Notes: a model not told the origin generated them from the sequence alone. 64,000 nt of DNA from Mobilicoccus caccae (GCF_030161635.1 NZ_BSUO01000001.1:2895199-2959198); one strand, 5' to 3'. Shown: positions 30,079 through 41,555, counted from the stretch's first letter. Translations and numbers: made by a program.

Positions 30079-30184
30079 GAAGAACAACACGAACAACATC
30101 GAGGACACGTCGACGAGGATCTCCGCAGGTCAGAAGCTCAGCGCACCGACGAGGACGTGATCGATGTCGTTCGTGTTGTTCTTC
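30079..30184. repeat. AT-rich 24-base inverted repeat in divergent gap
   Basis: The 365-base gap between the divergent EamA and HD genes has arms at 30079-30102 and 30161-30184 that are complementary with one mismatch and are markedly AT-richer than the surroundings. The 58 bases between include a further CACGTC/GACGTG pairing. Each arm begins a short hydrophobic reading frame outwards (M-L-F-V-L-F-F and M-S-F-V-L-F-F), the first stopping after two more residues. It could be a MITE-like element, a pair of leader peptides or a bidirectional regulatory hairpin. No other gene is seen in the gap. Confidence 0.6.
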
Positions 30185-30283
30185 GCTCCGCGAGAGCCCC
30201 TCGGGGGACGTCCGATACCACCACGACGAACACCCCTCCCCGCCCTGCGGCGTGCACACCCGCGGCAGGCCTACGCTGCGGTC

Positions 30284-30928
30284 ATGAGCGGATTCATGAC
30301 ACAGGCCGTGGCCGCTCTCGCCGGCCGCTACGACGAGCCGTGGCGCAGCTACCACACCCGCGAACACGTGGCGGAGCTGCTGGCGGCGTTGCGCTTCCTC
30401 ACCGGCACCCCGCTGCATCCGAGTCTCGAACTCGCCGCGTGGGCGCACGACGCCGTCTACGACCCGCGTGCCGCCGCCGGGGACAACGAGCGCGCCAGCG
30501 CCGAGCTGGCCCGCGAGGTCCTGGACGGCGCGGGTGTCCCCGCAGAGATCACCGAGGAGGTTGTGAACCTCACCCTGGCGACCATCACGCACGCGCTGCC
30601 CGCGGGACCACTCGACCCCGAACTCGCTGCGCGCACCGAGGCCTTCCTCGACGCCGATCTGTGGATCCTGTCGGCCCCTCCGGAGCGATTCGCGCGGTAC
30701 GAGGACCAGGTGCGGCGGGAGTACGCCTTCGTGCCCGACGACCGATTCGCCGAGGGTCGGGCCGCCATCCTGGCGGAGTTCGCCCGGCGCGAGCGGATCT
30801 ACCTGACGGGCCGGGCCCGCGAGGCGTGGGAACCGTCGGCCCGCCGCAACCTCGCAAGGATCGGCCACCACGGCGAGCCCCCACACCGGGACTCGAGCTC
30901 GTCGCCGCCGAACCAGCCGAGTTCGTGA
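30284..30928 (+). CDS. HD-domain predicted metal-dependent phosphohydrolase
   Basis: Predicted 214-residue HD-superfamily protein: YHTREHVAELLAALRF (first His), LAAWAHDAVYD (His-Asp pair), DNERASAELA, and FLDADLWIL. The ATG at 30284 is chosen; the longer frame from 30164 starts in the inverted repeat. The last 20 or so residues (after RRNLARI) are Ser/Pro-rich and overlap the convergent Nudix gene by 130 bases, unusually long, so the natural C-terminus may differ. Substrate unknown (nucleotide or phosphate ester). Confidence 0.8.
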   Translation: MSGFMTQAVAALAGRYDEPWRSYHTREHVAELLAALRFLTGTPLHPSLELAAWAHDAVYDPRAAAGDNERASAELAREVLDGAGVPAEITEEVVNLTLATITHALPAGPLDPELAARTEAFLDADLWILSAPPERFARYEDQVRREYAFVPDDRFAEGRAAILAEFARRERIYLTGRAREAWEPSARRNLARIGHHGEPPHRDSSSSPPNQPSS

Positions 30929-31611
30929 CCCTCCGGCCCGTGCGCCGAGGCGGGTCCGCTGCCGGCCACCGTCGCCGCGAACACCGCGATGTGGCTGACG
31001 GGATGCAACCTCCCCGCGCCCGGACCCGACGTGAGCTCCTCGTGCAGGATGATCCGCTCGTACGCGCATGCCGCCAGGTCACCGGGCGCCACCTGCATGC
31101 CCGACTCCTCACGTAGCTCGCGGGCGGCTCCGTCGCGCACCGGCTCTCCGGGTTCGCGCCAGCCGCCCGGCCCCTCCCAGGAGTCGCGGTGCGTCGACCG
31201 GATCAGCAGGGTGCGGCCCCGCTCGTCGGCGACGAACGTCACCGCCGCCACCGTCGTCTCCTCTGGGGGCTCACGGTCGGAGGCGATGAGGTCGAGGCGG
31301 TGGCTCACCGGCAGGTAGGGCAGGCCGTCGGGGATCGCCGCGAGGGGCCGCTCTCCCCGCCTCTTGCGAAAGCGCAGCCCCGCCGCGTGCACGCGGCTGA
31401 GGATCTCCCGCGCCGAACTGGGCACGGCGCCGGCGGCGAGGACCTCCTCGTACCGTTCGCTCGGCACGTCGTAGTGGTCGCCGTCGTAACTGAGCGGGTG
31501 CAGGCCGACGCGCGCGGCGAACTCGTGCAGTTCCGCGTAGGAGGTGTCCGAGGCGACGTGACTCCACACGCGCCCGCGGGCCTCCCACGCGGGTGGGTCC
31601 ACGAGGATCAT
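30799..31611 (-). CDS. DUF4031-Nudix hydrolase fusion
   Basis: Predicted 270-residue two-domain protein. Residues 1-90 match DUF4031 (MILVDPPAWEARGRVWSHVASD...YDGDHYDVP). Residues about 125-260 are a Nudix domain with the box G-x5-E-x7-RELREESGM (GGWREPGEPVRDG then AARELREESGMQV). Nudix enzymes hydrolyse nucleoside diphosphate derivatives. The ATG at 31611 has AGGAGG six bases upstream; the longer frame to 31728 is rejected. The 3' end overlaps the convergent HD gene by 130 bases. Confidence 0.85.
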   Translation of the reverse strand: MILVDPPAWEARGRVWSHVASDTSYAELHEFAARVGLHPLSYDGDHYDVPSERYEEVLAAGAVPSSAREILSRVHAAGLRFRKRRGERPLAAIPDGLPYLPVSHRLDLIASDREPPEETTVAAVTFVADERGRTLLIRSTHRDSWEGPGGWREPGEPVRDGAARELREESGMQVAPGDLAACAYERIILHEELTSGPGAGRLHPVSHIAVFAATVAGSGPASAHGPEGHELGWFGGDELESRCGGSPWWPILARLRRADGSHASRARPVR

Positions 31612-31704
31612 CGGCGCCTCCTTCCGGCAGACGGTCATCCTGCCACCGCGGACCTCGGATCGGCGCACGGATCCGGGCCACGTCGCCACGACCATTTGAA
31701 GTCC

Positions 31705-31729
31705 ATTGCCTTCACTTATTGACGCCAAC
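31705..31729 (+). promoter_or_regulatory. Shared operator/promoter element, copy 1 (ROK gene)
   Basis: TTGCCTTCA followed by TTGAC and CAAC at fixed spacing. This 25-base element agrees with 33094-33118 at 19 positions. The TTGACG inside is a good -35 with CATGAT 17 bases later as -10, placing transcription start at the ROK start codon (a leaderless message). Presence before both the repressor and its operon suggests the ROK protein binds here. Confidence 0.5.
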
Positions 31730-31753
31730 GCGGCGCGAGCGCATGATGACGAA

Positions 31754-33013
31754 ATGAATGCCCCCGCCGCCGACCGCCGTGTCAGGGGCAGTGGGTCACA
31801 GCGCGCACTCCGTGCCGCGAATCGGTCCCGCTTGGTCCGCGCCCTGCGCGATCACGGACCCTCGACCCAGGCCGACCTGTCCCGAGGCACCGGCCTGTCC
31901 GCCGCCACCGTGTCCAACCTCGTCCGCCTGCTGCTGTCCGAGGGGGTCGTCGAGACCGAGACGACCACGAGCTCCGGGCGGCGGGCGGTGCTGGTCAGTC
32001 TGTCGCGCCGAGCCGGGGACCGGTTCGCCGTCGGCATCGACATCGGACGCCGCCACCTGCGCGTCCTCGCGTGCACTCCCGCCCGGCAGATCCTCGGCGA
32101 GCGCGTCCGCCCCCTGCCGGTCGGCCACCTCGCCGAGGACACGATCGCCTGCGCCTCGACGATGCTGGACGAACTCCTCGTCGAGGCCGACCTCGACCGC
32201 GCGGACATCATCGGGTGCGGCGTCGGGATCCCCGGCCCCATCGACGAACGCACCGGCCAGATCGCGCACGGCGTGATCCTGCCCGAATGGGTCGGGCTGC
32301 CCCTGGAGGACCACCTGACCACGCAGCTCGGCCTCCCGGTCCACGTCGAGAACGACGCCAATCTCGGTGCGATCGCCGAGATCTGGTGGGGCGAGCACGG
32401 AGTCTCCGACCTGGAGGAACGCAGCGGAGGCGAGAACCTCGTCTTCGTCAAGATCGGGTCGGGCATCGGCGCCGGCCTCGTCATGGGTGGGCGCTTGCAT
32501 CGCGGGCACATCGGCATCACCGGCGAGCTGGGGCACGTCGGGGTCACCGAGTACGGCCCGGTGTGCCGCTGCGGCAGCCGCGGATGCCTCGAGACGGTGG
32601 CCTCGGTGAGCACGATGCTCGACCTCATGAGGCCGGGCGACGCCGGTCCGGAGCCGACGATCGACGACCTCATCCGCCTGGCCCACGCGGGAGACCCGGC
32701 TACGTTGCGCATCGTCGAGGACGCCGGACTGGCCATCGGCCGCGTCCTCGGGGGCGTCGCCAACCTTCTCGGTCCGCGGATGATCGTCCTCGGCGGTCCC
32801 GTCATCCCGCTCGGCGATCTGCTCGTCGACAGCGTGAAGCGGGGCTTGGCGCGCTGGTCGAGCCCGGTCGTCGCCGGCGCGACCGACATCGTCATGTCGT
32901 CCTTGGACGGCCGCGCCGAAGCGCTCGGTGCGTGCGCACAGGTGCTCCACGAGGCCTCCGACGAGTCGTGGACTCCCCGCCGCGCCACGCGGGTCCCGGT
33001 GGCACACCGGTGA
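31754..33013 (+). CDS. ROK-family transcriptional repressor (NagC/XylR type)
   Basis: Predicted 419-residue sugar-responsive repressor. The N-terminal winged helix is at about residues 20-75 (RLVRALRDHGPSTQADLSRGTGLSAATVSNLV). The ROK domain follows, with GIDIGRRHLRVL, GVGIPGPID, the sugar/zinc region GHIGITGELGHV and the zinc motif CRCGSRGCLE. It should release DNA upon binding its sugar and so derepress the ABC transporter genes that follow. The ATG at 31754 has no ribosome site and appears leaderless. A shared DNA element before both units supports autoregulation. Confidence 0.9.
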   Translation: MNAPAADRRVRGSGSQRALRAANRSRLVRALRDHGPSTQADLSRGTGLSAATVSNLVRLLLSEGVVETETTTSSGRRAVLVSLSRRAGDRFAVGIDIGRRHLRVLACTPARQILGERVRPLPVGHLAEDTIACASTMLDELLVEADLDRADIIGCGVGIPGPIDERTGQIAHGVILPEWVGLPLEDHLTTQLGLPVHVENDANLGAIAEIWWGEHGVSDLEERSGGENLVFVKIGSGIGAGLVMGGRLHRGHIGITGELGHVGVTEYGPVCRCGSRGCLETVASVSTMLDLMRPGDAGPEPTIDDLIRLAHAGDPATLRIVEDAGLAIGRVLGGVANLLGPRMIVLGGPVIPLGDLLVDSVKRGLARWSSPVVAGATDIVMSSLDGRAEALGACAQVLHEASDESWTPRRATRVPVAHR

Positions 33014-33093
33014 AGTCGCGACCACGGGTCCGGCGGGTCGGGCCGACGCCCTCGACGACGACCGCGCGACGTCACCGACGACCGACCTCGGCA

Positions 33094-33144
33094 CTTGCCT
33101 TCAGTACTTGACAGCAACACGACTCTAGTCGTTCACTTTGTGAA
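33094..33144 (+). promoter_or_regulatory. Promoter and operators of the sugar ABC operon
   Basis: Second copy of the shared element (33094-33118), including TTGACA at 33108-33113 as -35. Seventeen bases later the -10 region overlaps the perfect palindrome TTCACTTTGTGAA (33132-33144), a site for a dimeric repressor. This layout would let the ROK protein block RNA polymerase. The ABC ATPase gene starts 43 bases further on with AGGAGG upstream. Confidence 0.5.
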
Positions 33145-33187
33145 ATCAGGCCACGCCGACGTGGCCACACCAGGAGGGGCCACGCGA

Positions 33188-34741
33188 ATGGCGAGTGGGA
33201 CGAATGTGCTGGAGATGCGCGGGATCACCAAGGAGTTCCCGGGCGTCAAGGCACTCTCGGACGTCAACCTGAGCGTCCGCCAGGGCGAGATCCACGCGAT
33301 CTGCGGAGAGAACGGCGCGGGCAAGTCCACGCTCATGAAGGTCCTGTCGGGGGTCTACCCGCACGGCACGTACGCGGGCGACATCGTCTACGACGGCCAC
33401 GTCGTGCAGTTCAAGGACATCCGCGCCTCCGAGAAGGCGGGCATCGTCATCATCCACCAGGAGCTCGCGCTCATCCCCGAGCTGTCGATCGCCGAGAACA
33501 TCTTCCTCGGTAACGAGATGACCAAGGGCGGCGCGATCGACTGGGTCGCCACCAACCGGCGGGCCATCGAGCTGTTGAACCACGTGGGCCTGCGTGAGGA
33601 CCCGGAGACGCCCATCAAGAACATCGGCGTCGGCAAGCAGCAGCTCGTCGAGATCGCCAAGGCCCTGAGCAAGGACGTCCGGCTGCTCATCCTCGACGAG
33701 CCCACCGCCGCCCTCAACGAAGAGGACTCCGCCCACCTGCTCGGGCTCATCCGCGAGCTGCGCGACCGGGGCATCACCGCGATCATCATCAGCCACAAGC
33801 TGAACGAGATCCGCGCCGTCGCCGACTCCGTGACGATCATCCGCGACGGACGCACCATCGAGACCCTCGACGTCGCTATCGGCGACGTCGACGAGGACCG
33901 CATCATCAAGGCGATGGTCGGGCGCTCGCTGACCTCCCGTTTTCCCGACCACACCCCGAACGTCGGCGAGACGTTCTTCGAGGTGCACGACTGGACCGTC
34001 GAGCACCCCAACATCCCGGGCCGTCTCGTGTGCAAGGGGTCGACGTTCCACGTGCGCCGCGGTGAGATCGTCGGGTTCGCCGGGCTCATGGGCGCCGGAC
34101 GCACCGAGCTCATGCGCTCGATCTTCGGCCGCTCCTACGGCACGCTGCGTGGTGGCCGGCTGATCATGAACGGCAAGGAACTCCGCCTCAAGAACGTCTC
34201 GCAGGCCATCTCCGCCGGCATCGGGTACGTGACCGAGGACCGCAAGACCCTGGGGCTCAACCTCCTCGACGACATCAAGACGACCACCTCCTCGGCCCGG
34301 CTGCGCAAGATCTCCAAGGCCCTCGTCGTCGACCGTGCCAAGGAGTTCGCCGCCGCCGAGCAGTACCGCAGGTCGTTGCGCACCAAGACCCCCTCGGTCG
34401 AGGAGGGCGTGGCCAAGCTGTCCGGCGGCAACCAGCAGAAGGTCGTCCTCGCCAAGTGGCTCTTCGCCGAGCCCGAACTGCTCATCCTCGACGAACCGAC
34501 CCGCGGGATCGACGTCGGCGCCAAGTACGAGATCTACGGCGTCATCCAGCAACTCGCCGATGCCGGCAAGGGCATCGTCGTCGTCTCCTCCGAACTGCCC
34601 GAGCTGCTCGGGCTGTCGGACCGCATCTACACCATCTGTGAGGGCCGCATCACCGGCGAGCTCACCAGGGCCGAGGCGACACAGGAGAACCTCATGCGCC
34701 TCATGACCACGACGTCGCAGACCGCCACCTCGGCCCGATGA
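33188..34741 (+). CDS. Sugar ABC transporter ATPase (two-domain, GguA/XylG type)
   Basis: Predicted 517-residue ATPase with two nucleotide-binding domains, as in the ribose/xylose/multiple-monosaccharide family. Domain 1: Walker [13 protein letters not shown], signature region [15 protein letters not shown], Walker [12 protein letters not shown]. Domain 2: degenerate P-loop [12 protein letters not shown], signature [15 protein letters not shown], Walker [13 protein letters not shown]. The sequence is closest in pattern to the ChvE-GguAB system. First gene of a three-gene operon with permease and binding protein. Confidence 0.92.
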   Translation: MASGTNVLEMRGITKEFPGVKALSDVNLSVRQGEIHAICGENGAGKSTLMKVLSGVYPHGTYAGDIVYDGHVVQFKDIRASEKAGIVIIHQELALIPELSIAENIFLGNEMTKGGAIDWVATNRRAIELLNHVGLREDPETPIKNIGVGKQQLVEIAKALSKDVRLLILDEPTAALNEEDSAHLLGLIRELRDRGITAIIISHKLNEIRAVADSVTIIRDGRTIETLDVAIGDVDEDRIIKAMVGRSLTSRFPDHTPNVGETFFEVHDWTVEHPNIPGRLVCKGSTFHVRRGEIVGFAGLMGAGRTELMRSIFGRSYGTLRGGRLIMNGKELRLKNVSQAISAGIGYVTEDRKTLGLNLLDDIKTTTSSARLRKISKALVVDRAKEFAAAEQYRRSLRTKTPSVEEGVAKLSGGNQQKVVLAKWLFAEPELLILDEPTRGIDVGAKYEIYGVIQQLADAGKGIVVVSSELPELLGLSDRIYTICEGRITGELTRAEATQENLMRLMTTTSQTATSAR

Positions 34742-34775
34742 CCCCGAACTTCCGAGCAAGAAAGCCTCGCCGACC

Positions 34776-36163
34776 ATGAAGCACCTCAAGGCCATCTTCG
34801 GCAACGACACCCGCCAGTTCGGGATGATCTTCGCCCTCATCGCACTCATCGTCCTGTTCCAGGTGATGACCGACGGCCTGTTGTTGACGCCGACCAACGT
34901 CATCAACCTGTTCCAGGGCAACTCCTACATCCTCGTGCTCGCCATCGGCATGGTGCTCGTCATCATCGCCGGGCACATCGACCTCTCGGTCGGGTCGGTC
35001 GCCGCCGCGGTCGGCATCTGCGTGGCGATCGCCATGCGGGACTGGGGCATTCCGTGGTGGGCGGGCATCCTGCTCGGCCTCGGCATCGGTGCGCTGATCG
35101 GCGCCTGGCAGGGATTCTGGGTCGCCTACGTCGGCATTCCGGCGTTCATCACGACGCTGGCGGGCATGCTGATCTTCCGCGGCGTCAACCAGAAGATCGG
35201 CCAGTCCCTCACCGTTCCCGTGCCGAACGAGTTCCAGCAGATCGGCCGCGGATATCTCCCTGAGTTCGGACCGGTGACCGGCTACAACAACCCCACACTG
35301 ATCCTCGGGTTCCTGCTCATCGCCGCCATCGTGTTCGGCGCGGTGCGCAACCGCATCAACCAGAAGAAGATCGGCGCCGACCTGCAGCCGGCCTGGACGC
35401 TGGCCGTGCGTCTGCTCCTCATCTGTGGCCCGCTGCTCGCCGTCACCCTGCTGTTCGCGTCCGGCCGGCGCGGCACCTCCTTCCCCGTCTCCGGCATCAT
35501 CCTGGGGCTGCTCGTCGTCATCTACAGCTTCGTCAGCTCCCGCACCGTGCTCGGCCGTCACGTCTACGCGGTCGGTGGCAACCGCAGCGCGGCCCGGCTC
35601 TCCGGCGTCAACAGCAAGGGCATCGACTTCCTCGTCATGATGAACATGTCGATCCTCGCCGCCCTCGCCGGCATGATCTTCGTCGCCCGGTCCACCGCCT
35701 CCGGCCCGTTCGACGGCACCGGCTGGGAGCTCGACGCCATCGCCGCCGTCTTCATCGGTGGCGCGGCCGTCAGCGGCGGCGTCGGCACGGTCGTCGGATC
35801 CATCATCGGTGGACTCGTCATGGCCGTGCTCAACAGCGGGATGCAGCTGCTCGGCGTCGGCGCCGACGACACCGCCATCATCAAGGGCCTCGTGCTCCTG
35901 GTCGCCGTCGCGTTCGACGTCTTCCAGAAGTCCCAGGGCCGCCCTTCACTCATCGGCAACCTCATGGGACGGCGGCCTGCCATCGCCGAGGGCCAGGAGC
36001 CCACGACGCCGGCCACGAACGGATCATCGGCGGCCCGCTCCGACAATCCCAGGGCCCCGCAGACGGCCGACGGCACCTCGAATTCCGTGACCACCGGACG
36101 CAACTCCGACACGACCCCCGAACCACGCCCGACATCCAGTCGGTCGTCGACGACAATCACTGA
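34776..36163 (+). CDS. Sugar ABC transporter permease (GguB/XylH type; one frameshift)
   Basis: Predicted about 462-residue permease with around ten helices. It has the family's GHIDLSVGSVAAAVG motif, YVGIPAFITTLAGMLIFRGV and the VFIGGAAVSGGVGTVVGS signature. As given, no stop follows and the frame runs on into the next gene; adding one C in the run 36115-36119 gives a short tail ending DDNH and a stop at 36161-36163, 29 bases before the binding-protein gene. The Ser/Thr/Pro-rich tail (about 60 residues) is longer than usual. Confidence 0.87.
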
Positions 36164-36192
36164 CCGTCCCGCCCGAAGAGAAAGAGAACGAC

Positions 36193-37323
36193 ATGCGCAG
36201 GATCACCACGATGGCCGTCGCCCTGACGGCGGCCTCAGCCCTCGCACTCGCCGGCTGCGGCCGCGCGGAGGAGAACCCTGGCAACGGTGGCGGGGGCCAG
36301 CCCGGAGCCACCGGTGGCGGCACCGGCGCCGCGGGTGGCGGGTTCGAGGGGAACGCCCTCATCGGCGTCGCCCTCCCGCAGAAGACGTCGGAGAACTGGG
36401 TGCTCGCGGAGAGCCTGTTCAACGAGGACCTCAAGGCCGCCGGCTTCCAGGCCGACGTCCAGTTCGCCAACAACGGCGTCTCCGAGCAGCAGAACCAGAT
36501 CCAGTCGATGGTCACCAAGGGTGCCAAGGTCATCGTCGTCGGCGCCATCGACGGCGGGCAGATCTCCTCCCAGGTGCAGGCGGCCAAGGACGCCGGCGCC
36601 ACCGTCATCGCCTACGACCGCCTCATCAAGAACACCGAGGCCGTCGACTACTACGTGGCCTACGACAACTACAAGGTCGGCCAGCTGCAGGGCCAGGCCC
36701 TCCTCGACGGCATGAAGGCCAAGAAGCCGAACGGCCCGTACAACATCGAGCTGTTCGCCGGATCCCCCGACGACGCCAACGCCAAGGTGTTCTTCGACGG
36801 CGCGATGAACATCCTCAAGCCGAAGCTCGACGACGGCACGCTCAAGGTGGCCTCCGGTCAGACGGACTTCACCCAGGCCGTCACGCAGGGGTGGAAGGCC
36901 GAGAACGCCCAGAAGCGCATGGACACCCTGCTCGCCGGCAGCTACTCCTCGGCCGAGCTCGACGGCGTCCTGTCGCCGAACGACACCCTCGCCCGCGCGA
37001 TCATCACCTCGGTCAAGCAGGCCGGCAAGGACGTCCCGGTCGTCACCGGTCAGGACTCCGAGGTCGAGTCCGTCAAGTCGATCGTCGCCGGTGAGCAGTA
37101 CTCGACGATCAACAAGGACACCCGCAACCTCGTCAAGGCCACCGTCGGCATGATCAAGGCCCTCCAGGCCGGTCAGCAGCCCGAGGTCAACGACACCCAG
37201 CAGTACAACAACGGTGTCAAGGTCGTCCCGGCCAACCTCCTCGAGCCGATGATCGTCACCAAGGAGAACGTCAAGGAGGCGTACGCAGGCGACCCGACGC
37301 TCTCCAAGCTGACCAACGGCTGA
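36193..37323 (+). CDS. Sugar-binding lipoprotein (ChvE/XylF type)
   Basis: Predicted 376-residue periplasmic-binding-type lipoprotein. Lipobox: LALAGC, with Cys22 as lipid anchor, then a Gly-rich linker. The Peripla_BP_4 fold starts at ALIGVALPQKTSENW; further signatures are VVGAIDGGQI, VIAYDRLI, ELFAGSPDDANAKVFFDG and SPNDTLARAI. It delivers sugar to the two proteins encoded upstream. It is like ChvE, which binds several aldoses; the specific sugar cannot be named. The operon ends at the hairpin at 37357-37393. Confidence 0.92.
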   Translation: MRRITTMAVALTAASALALAGCGRAEENPGNGGGGQPGATGGGTGAAGGGFEGNALIGVALPQKTSENWVLAESLFNEDLKAAGFQADVQFANNGVSEQQNQIQSMVTKGAKVIVVGAIDGGQISSQVQAAKDAGATVIAYDRLIKNTEAVDYYVAYDNYKVGQLQGQALLDGMKAKKPNGPYNIELFAGSPDDANAKVFFDGAMNILKPKLDDGTLKVASGQTDFTQAVTQGWKAENAQKRMDTLLAGSYSSAELDGVLSPNDTLARAIITSVKQAGKDVPVVTGQDSEVESVKSIVAGEQYSTINKDTRNLVKATVGMIKALQAGQQPEVNDTQQYNNGVKVVPANLLEPMIVTKENVKEAYAGDPTLSKLTNG

Positions 37324-37356
37324 CACGAGTTCGCCCGTCGCAACCACGCCGACGAC

Positions 37357-37393
37357 ACGAAGGGCCGGGAGGAACATCCTCCCGGCCCTTCGT
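37357..37393 (+). terminator. Terminator of the sugar ABC operon
   Basis: Perfect 17-base-pair hairpin (arms 37357-37373 and 37377-37393, loop ACA), 33 bases past the binding-protein stop. Confidence 0.8.
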
Positions 37394-37466
37394 CTGTGTC
37401 GTCGTACCGACAGCTGGGATCAGAAGCCCCTGTCGTTCTGGCTTCTTCCTCCCCTCTCCTACGGCC

Positions 37467-37497
37467 GAGGGCCCGGGCGCTACGCGCCAAGGCCCTC
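37467..37497 (-). terminator. Probable terminator of groEL
   Basis: Arms GAGGGCC and GGCCCTC with an inner GGCGC-GTA-GCGCC stem, 20 bases past the groEL stop on the minus strand. No T-run; GC-rich. Confidence 0.5.
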
Positions 37498-37517
37498 AAC
37501 CTGCGGTTCGGGATACG

Positions 37518-39329
<1,812 letters not shown>

Positions 39330-39340
39330 TCACAGGCCGA

Positions 39341-39384
39341 GAGTGCTAACCCCATGATTAGCACTCGGGTGGGGTGAGTGCAAA
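39341..39384 (-). promoter_or_regulatory. CIRCE operator and promoter of groEL
   Basis: TTAGCACTC-N9-GAGTGCAAA at 39358-39384 is the HrcA-binding CIRCE element with one mismatch. A third half-site (GAGTGCTAA) sits at 39341-39349. Read on the minus strand, TTGCAC (39383-39378) and TAATCA (39360-39355) are 17 bases apart and form a sigma70 promoter within the operator. Heat induction through release of HrcA is therefore expected. Confidence 0.88.
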
Positions 39385-39420
39385 CGCCGAGACCGCCGGC
39401 TATAGGCGGCGGTCTCGGCG
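39385..39420. repeat. 36-base hairpin element, copy 1
   Basis: CGCCGAGACCGCCG arm, GCTATAGG loop, and CGGCGGTCTCGGCG arm. It lies 17 bases past the DUF3263 stop on the minus strand and probably ends that transcript. A nearly identical copy (two differences) is at 44297-44332, also just past a minus-strand gene. Confidence 0.7.
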
Positions 39421-39436
39421 TGTGGGTGGGTTGCGG

Positions 39437-39718
39437 TCAGCTACCCAGGCGTCGCGCGCTGCGGGCGCGCTGGCGGGAGCTGCGCATCCGGCGCAGGCGC
39501 TTGACCAACATCGGGTCGTGTGCGAGCGCCGTCGGGTCGTCGATGAGGGTGTTGAGCATCTGGTAGTAGCGCGTCGAGGTCATGTCGAACAGCTCCTTGA
39601 TGCTCTGCTCCTTGGCGCCGGGGTACTTCCACCACTGGCGCTCGAAGGCGAGGATGCGGCACTCGAGGTCGCTGAGCTGGGCCTGCTCCGGTGCGGTCGC
39701 CGTCGCCCTGTCCTGCAT
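39437..39718 (-). CDS. DUF3263 protein
   Basis: Predicted 93-residue actinobacterial protein. Core: [46 protein letters not shown], a conserved helical, helix-turn-helix-like domain, followed by an Arg-rich tail ([20 protein letters not shown]). It may bind DNA. The ATG at 39718 has GGAGG upstream. Linked to groEL here and often in relatives. Function unknown. Confidence 0.85.
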   Translation of the reverse strand: MQDRATATAPEQAQLSDLECRILAFERQWWKYPGAKEQSIKELFDMTSTRYYQMLNTLIDDPTALAHDPMLVKRLRRMRSSRQRARSARRLGS

Positions 39719-39953
39719 GCGTCCTCCTTCGCTCACCGTCGGGAGCAGGCAACGCCCCCGACGTCGGCCCCCGGTCGGGGCACCGGCTGCCATCGTGCCA
39801 GCAAACGACAGCGATGTCATTCACCGCCACCCCTCGACCTCCAGGCGCGTCGCGCCGCTCTGTCTCCCGCGAGGTCGCCGCGTCCGGCCCCGCGAGTCCA
39901 CCGGGACAGGAGGCGCCGCGCGCCCGCCGCATCGTCCCGATATCGTCGGCCCC

Positions 39954-40637
39954 ATGCCCGCCCCGCTGTCCGAACTCGTGCACCCCACCTGGGCGAAGGC
40001 CCTCGCCCCGGTCGAGGAGGACATCACCCGACTCGGGGAGTTCCTGCGTGCCGAACTGGCGGCGGGACGTCCGTACCTGCCGGCGGGCGCGCACGTGCTG
40101 CGCGCCTTCGAGCGGCCGCTGGACGCGGTGCGGGTGCTCATCGTCGGCCAGGACCCCTACCCCACCCCCGGTCACGCTGTCGGCCTGTCGTTCTCGGTGG
40201 CCCCCGACGTCTCCCCGATCCCGCGCAGCCTGGTCAACATCTACAAGGAGATGCAGTCCGACCTCGGGATCCCCGCCCCGAGCACCGGCGACCTCTCCCC
40301 GTGGGCCGACAGCGGCATCATGCTGCTCAACCGCGTCCTCACGGTGCGCCCCGGCGCGTCGGCCAGCCATCGCGGGAAGGGATGGGAAAAGGTCACCTCC
40401 TGCGCCATCGACGCCCTGGCGCGGGCGCACGAGTCCGGACAGCCGTTGGTGGCGATCCTGTGGGGACGCGACGCCCGCTCGCTCGCACCGGCGTTGGGAG
40501 GCATGCCGCGCGTGGAGAGTGCTCACCCCTCTCCCCTGTCGGCGAGTAGCGGGTTCTTCGGTTCCCGCCCCTTCAGCCGCGCCGACGCCCTCCTGCGCGA
40601 GCAGGGCGCCGACCCGATCGACTGGCGACTCCCGTGA
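39954..40637 (+). CDS. ung: Uracil-DNA glycosylase (family 1)
   Basis: Predicted 227-residue base-excision repair enzyme that removes uracil from DNA. The catalytic motif is [15 protein letters not shown], and HPSPLSAS is the DNA-intercalating loop. The ATG at 39954 starts [17 protein letters not shown]. The stop overlaps the GTG of the next gene by 4 bases. Confidence 0.95.
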   Translation: MPAPLSELVHPTWAKALAPVEEDITRLGEFLRAELAAGRPYLPAGAHVLRAFERPLDAVRVLIVGQDPYPTPGHAVGLSFSVAPDVSPIPRSLVNIYKEMQSDLGIPAPSTGDLSPWADSGIMLLNRVLTVRPGASASHRGKGWEKVTSCAIDALARAHESGQPLVAILWGRDARSLAPALGGMPRVESAHPSPLSASSGFFGSRPFSRADALLREQGADPIDWRLP

Positions 40638-41439
40638 TCTCCTTCCTCACCCCACCCGAGCAGGGGTGGAGCCGCTACGTCGCCATCGGGGACTCCTTCA
40701 GCGAGGGCATGTGCGACGACGACCCGCAGCGCCCCGGGGAGTTCATCGGATGGACCGACCGCCTCGCGGCGCACCTGCACCGGATGTCACTGCAGGCCGG
40801 CGGGAGTCTCGAGTACGCCAACCTCGCCGTGCGGGGTCGCAAGCTCGACGACGTCGTCGGCCGGCAGCTCGACGCGGCACTCGAGCTGCGGCCCGACCTG
40901 GTCAGCATGGTCGGCGGCGGCAACGACATCCTCCGTCCGCGCGCCGACATCGACGCGCTGGCCACCCGCCTGGAGGACGCGGTCAAGGCCATCCGCGCGA
41001 CCGGCGCCGACGTGCTCATGGCCACTCCGACCGACCCTCGCGACGCCCCGCTGGTTCGCGCGGTGCGCGGACGACACGCGATGTATACGGCCTGCATCTG
41101 GTCGATCGCGCGACGTCACGGGTGCGCGGTCATCGATCAGTGGGGATTCACGGCACTGCAGGACTGGCGGATGTGGGCGACGGACCGCATCCACATGAAC
41201 GACGAAGGCCACCGCCGGGTCGCGCTGGCCGGATTCACCGCACTGGGGTACCGGCCGGAGGACGTCGACTGGGAGACCCCACTCCCCCGGCCCCGCCGCT
41301 GCCGCGCGCCGACCGCATCCGCGGGGATCGCGCGTGGGCCAGGTCCTACGTCGTGCCCTGGGTCGGACGCCGGCTGACCGGCCGCTCCTCCGGCGACGGA
41401 CGCGACGCGAAGCGACCACAACCCCTCCCGCCGATCTGA
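40634..41439 (+). CDS. SGNH-type esterase/lipase (one frameshift near the end)
   Basis: Predicted about 268-residue GDSL/SGNH hydrolase. Block [13 protein letters not shown] (nucleophile Ser). Block [11 protein letters not shown] (oxyanion Asn). Block [15 protein letters not shown] (Asp and His). As given, the frame after WETPL goes astray; one more C in the run 41284-41288 gives a family-like tail ([24 protein letters not shown]) and a stop at 41439. It starts with a GTG overlapping ung. Substrate unknown. Confidence 0.85.
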
Positions 41440-41555
41440 ACCGGCGGCGACTCACGCCCCACCCCGCCTCGCCGACATCGACACTCCTGCGGGAGGGTCT
41501 GGGCCTCGTAGACTCCTTCTCGTTTCGACCGCCACGTTCGGCCACAGGGGGAGTC

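Noticed and set aside
31690-31710. GACTTCAAAT-like sequence (minus strand) as a tRNA-Sec anticodon arm
   Set aside because: The flanking bases do not form an anticodon stem and no acceptor or long variable arm can be drawn.
39341-39366. GAGTGCTAA-N8-TTAGCACTC as the CIRCE element
   Set aside because: The half-sites are in the wrong order; the true CIRCE (TTAGCACTC-N9-GAGTGCAAA) is the overlapping 39358-39384.
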